Origin: Eucommia ulmoides
Lineage: Eukaryota > Streptophyta > Magnoliopsida > Garryales > Eucommiaceae
Length of the DNA: 64,000 bases
NCBI GenBank assembly: GCA_016647705.1
Contig: CM028334.1
Span: 12,619,546-12,683,545, forward strand
Direction: 5' to 3'
The notes below the pieces were generated by a model. That model did no database searches, was not told the origin of the DNA, and worked only from the letters and a program-made list of their open reading frames with translations. This document shows positions 62,952-64,000 of the stretch, in pieces. The translations under genes were made by a program, and so were the position numbers. Every line of letters starts with the position of its first letter. Position 1 is the first letter of the stretch.

Positions 62952-63224
62952 TCACAATGATGAATTTGTATCAAGGTTAGCATGACACTGGGGTACAACT
63001 CTACCATTACGGCTACTACTGGTAGCTAAATGTCTAGGAGGTATTTGAAGGGCTAGATCTAACTTCAGTGCATTTGGCACTGATTCAATAATTTTATTTG
63101 CAAAACCCCTGCTTTGTTTATCAGCCTGTGGATTAGGATCGACATCTAAGCTAGAACCATTTCCATCCTGGGATGTTCCCATCGCATTTTCTCTCGGAAA
63201 CCCTAATTGAAAGATTTTAAACAA
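62952..63224 (-). pseudogene. Gag-like N-terminal fragment in the 2.16-kb element
   Basis: A 90-codon frame (MGTSQDGNGSSLDVDPNPQA then DKQSRGFANKI) lies in the position of a gag start, downstream of PBS and leader. I do not recognise the exact family. No UBN2 core or zinc knuckle follows. Confidence 0.4.
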
Positions 63225-63693
63225 TACTGAACGGATTGCGAGGAGGAAAAGCCGACCGAGATTGAAAGAATTTGTGAGATAAATAAAATAAAAATTAAGG
63301 GGGGAGAGGAGAGATAAAGTGAGTCATGGGGAGCAGGAGGAGGGTGGTGGATCTAGGGTTGCGGGGAGAACAAGGATCGAGGCGCTGCATGGGGTATAAA
63401 GAGAGAGAAAAAAGAATGTGAGGTGTTTTTTTTTTTCTTTTTTCTTTAGGGTAGTTAGCGAAGAATCTAATGAGTGGCAAAGGATTGTAGAGAAAAAAAC
63501 TAGATTTGGTGACTTGAATGGTGCAAATGAAGCTAGGGAAAATAATGGAAAGAGAAGAAAAAAATGAAAAAAAAACACAAAGAGCTTCATTGCAGCCGCC
63601 GTCGGAGTTTGCAACTAGAGGCCATGAAGACCGGCGGTGGCTGAAAACCCTAACCCTTCTTGAGGACTCTCTCTCTCTAGTTTTTGGATGTAA

Positions 63694-63705
63694 GCTCTGA
63701 TACCA
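63694..63705 (-). other. Primer-binding site, initiator-Met tRNA type
   Basis: Minus strand TGGTATCAGAGC, the exact Copia consensus, next to the 5' LTR start at 63706. Confidence 0.85.
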
Positions 63706-63919
63706 TGTAGAGAATAATAGAAGGAGAATAATAGAAATGACTTATATGATTTTATTAACAACAACCTTCACTATTTATACAAAGAGAGAGTTAAGTATAA
63801 AAGAAAATACAACAAAAAGAAATACAATATAAGAAAATAATATAATGACAAACGTAAATAAAGAAATAACATAATGAAAATATACAAAAAGAAATATTCC
63901 TTTTGTATATTTTCTAATA
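63706..63919 (-). repeat. 5' LTR of the 2.16-kb element
   Basis: 214 bp. It carries a short internal duplication at its left end (AGAATAATAGAAGGAGAATAATAG broken at 63722) that is absent from the other LTR. Confidence 0.88.
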
Positions 63920-64000
63920 TTATAAACGTAGTTGTCGGATCAAAAGACAAACAAGTTTATATTCTAGATTATTATATCATCCTAACCTACATGTAAAAAG

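Larger units (their letters stand above)
61759..63919 (-). mobile_element. Non-autonomous LTR retrotransposon (2161 bp) with perfect TTATA target duplication
   Basis: LTRs are 61759-61942 (3') and 63706-63919 (5'). TTATA flanks both sides (61754-61758, 63920-63924). The PBS TGGTATCAGAGC (minus strand) abuts the 5' LTR. Purine tracts CTTGAGAGAGCG and CTTGAGGGGGCG lie before the 3' LTR. The 1.76-kb interior has only a short gag-like frame and no pol, so it depends on another Copia for movement. Confidence 0.9.

Overview
The window is eukaryotic and almost certainly from a flowering plant, probably a eudicot. It has GT-AG introns, AT-rich intergenic DNA, and plant Copia and Gypsy LTR retrotransposons whose primer-binding sites resemble TGGTATCAGAGC or a CCGTCTGTGGGAA type. 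It also holds TRIM, hAT, Tourist-like and solo-LTR elements. The species cannot be named from the sequence. I recognise one host protein gene; nearly everything else is mobile-element sequence in several stages of decay.

The host gene is on the minus strand. It is a half-size ABC transporter of the plant ABCB27/ALS1 (TAP2-like) group. Fifteen consecutive exons (34968 down to 2148) join without a stop or frameshift into 516 codons: N-terminus, six-helix transmembrane domain, A-loop, Walker A and Q-loop. The last part of the nucleotide-binding domain (signature motif, Walker B, H-loop) is not in the window and should lie beyond base 1. The join between exons 14 and 15 crosses an intron of 27,356 bp (2256-29611).

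That intron is a stack of retrotransposons. A minus-strand Copia (2437-7319) appears to sit in the LTR of an older Copia fragment. A plus-strand Copia (about 8517-16979) carries two Gypsy solo LTRs. A rearranged Gypsy composite (17189-29444) follows. In the composite the pol gene is broken between RNase H and integrase. The integrase half, with an antisense Transposase_28-like ORF and one LTR, is inverted in front of the gag-RNase H half. Both outer ends of the composite are 3' (U5) LTR ends, flanked by AATCT and GATCT.

Smaller introns of the gene hold a three-LTR tandem TRIM with a perfect GAAAG target duplication, a TRIM solo LTR, a probable Tourist-like MITE and a dispersed AT-rich repeat that recurs at 45.5 kb.

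From 35 to 64 kb there is no convincing host gene. In order it holds: a Tourist-like MITE, a TRIM, a Copia protease fragment, a small Gypsy element carrying only gag (TR-GAG type), AT-rich spacer, a hAT element with a perfect 8-bp target duplication, a CACTA-like remnant, a hairpin MITE, a GTTAAC-rich unit, a chromovirus-like LTR, a decayed minus-strand Copia, a MITE with a GC-rich core, diverged tandem repeats, a Gypsy solo LTR of the same family as the intron composite, and a 2.16-kb non-autonomous LTR element with a perfect TTATA duplication. The window opens with a palindromic minisatellite inside a Tourist-like element. No rRNA, tRNA or CRISPR was seen.
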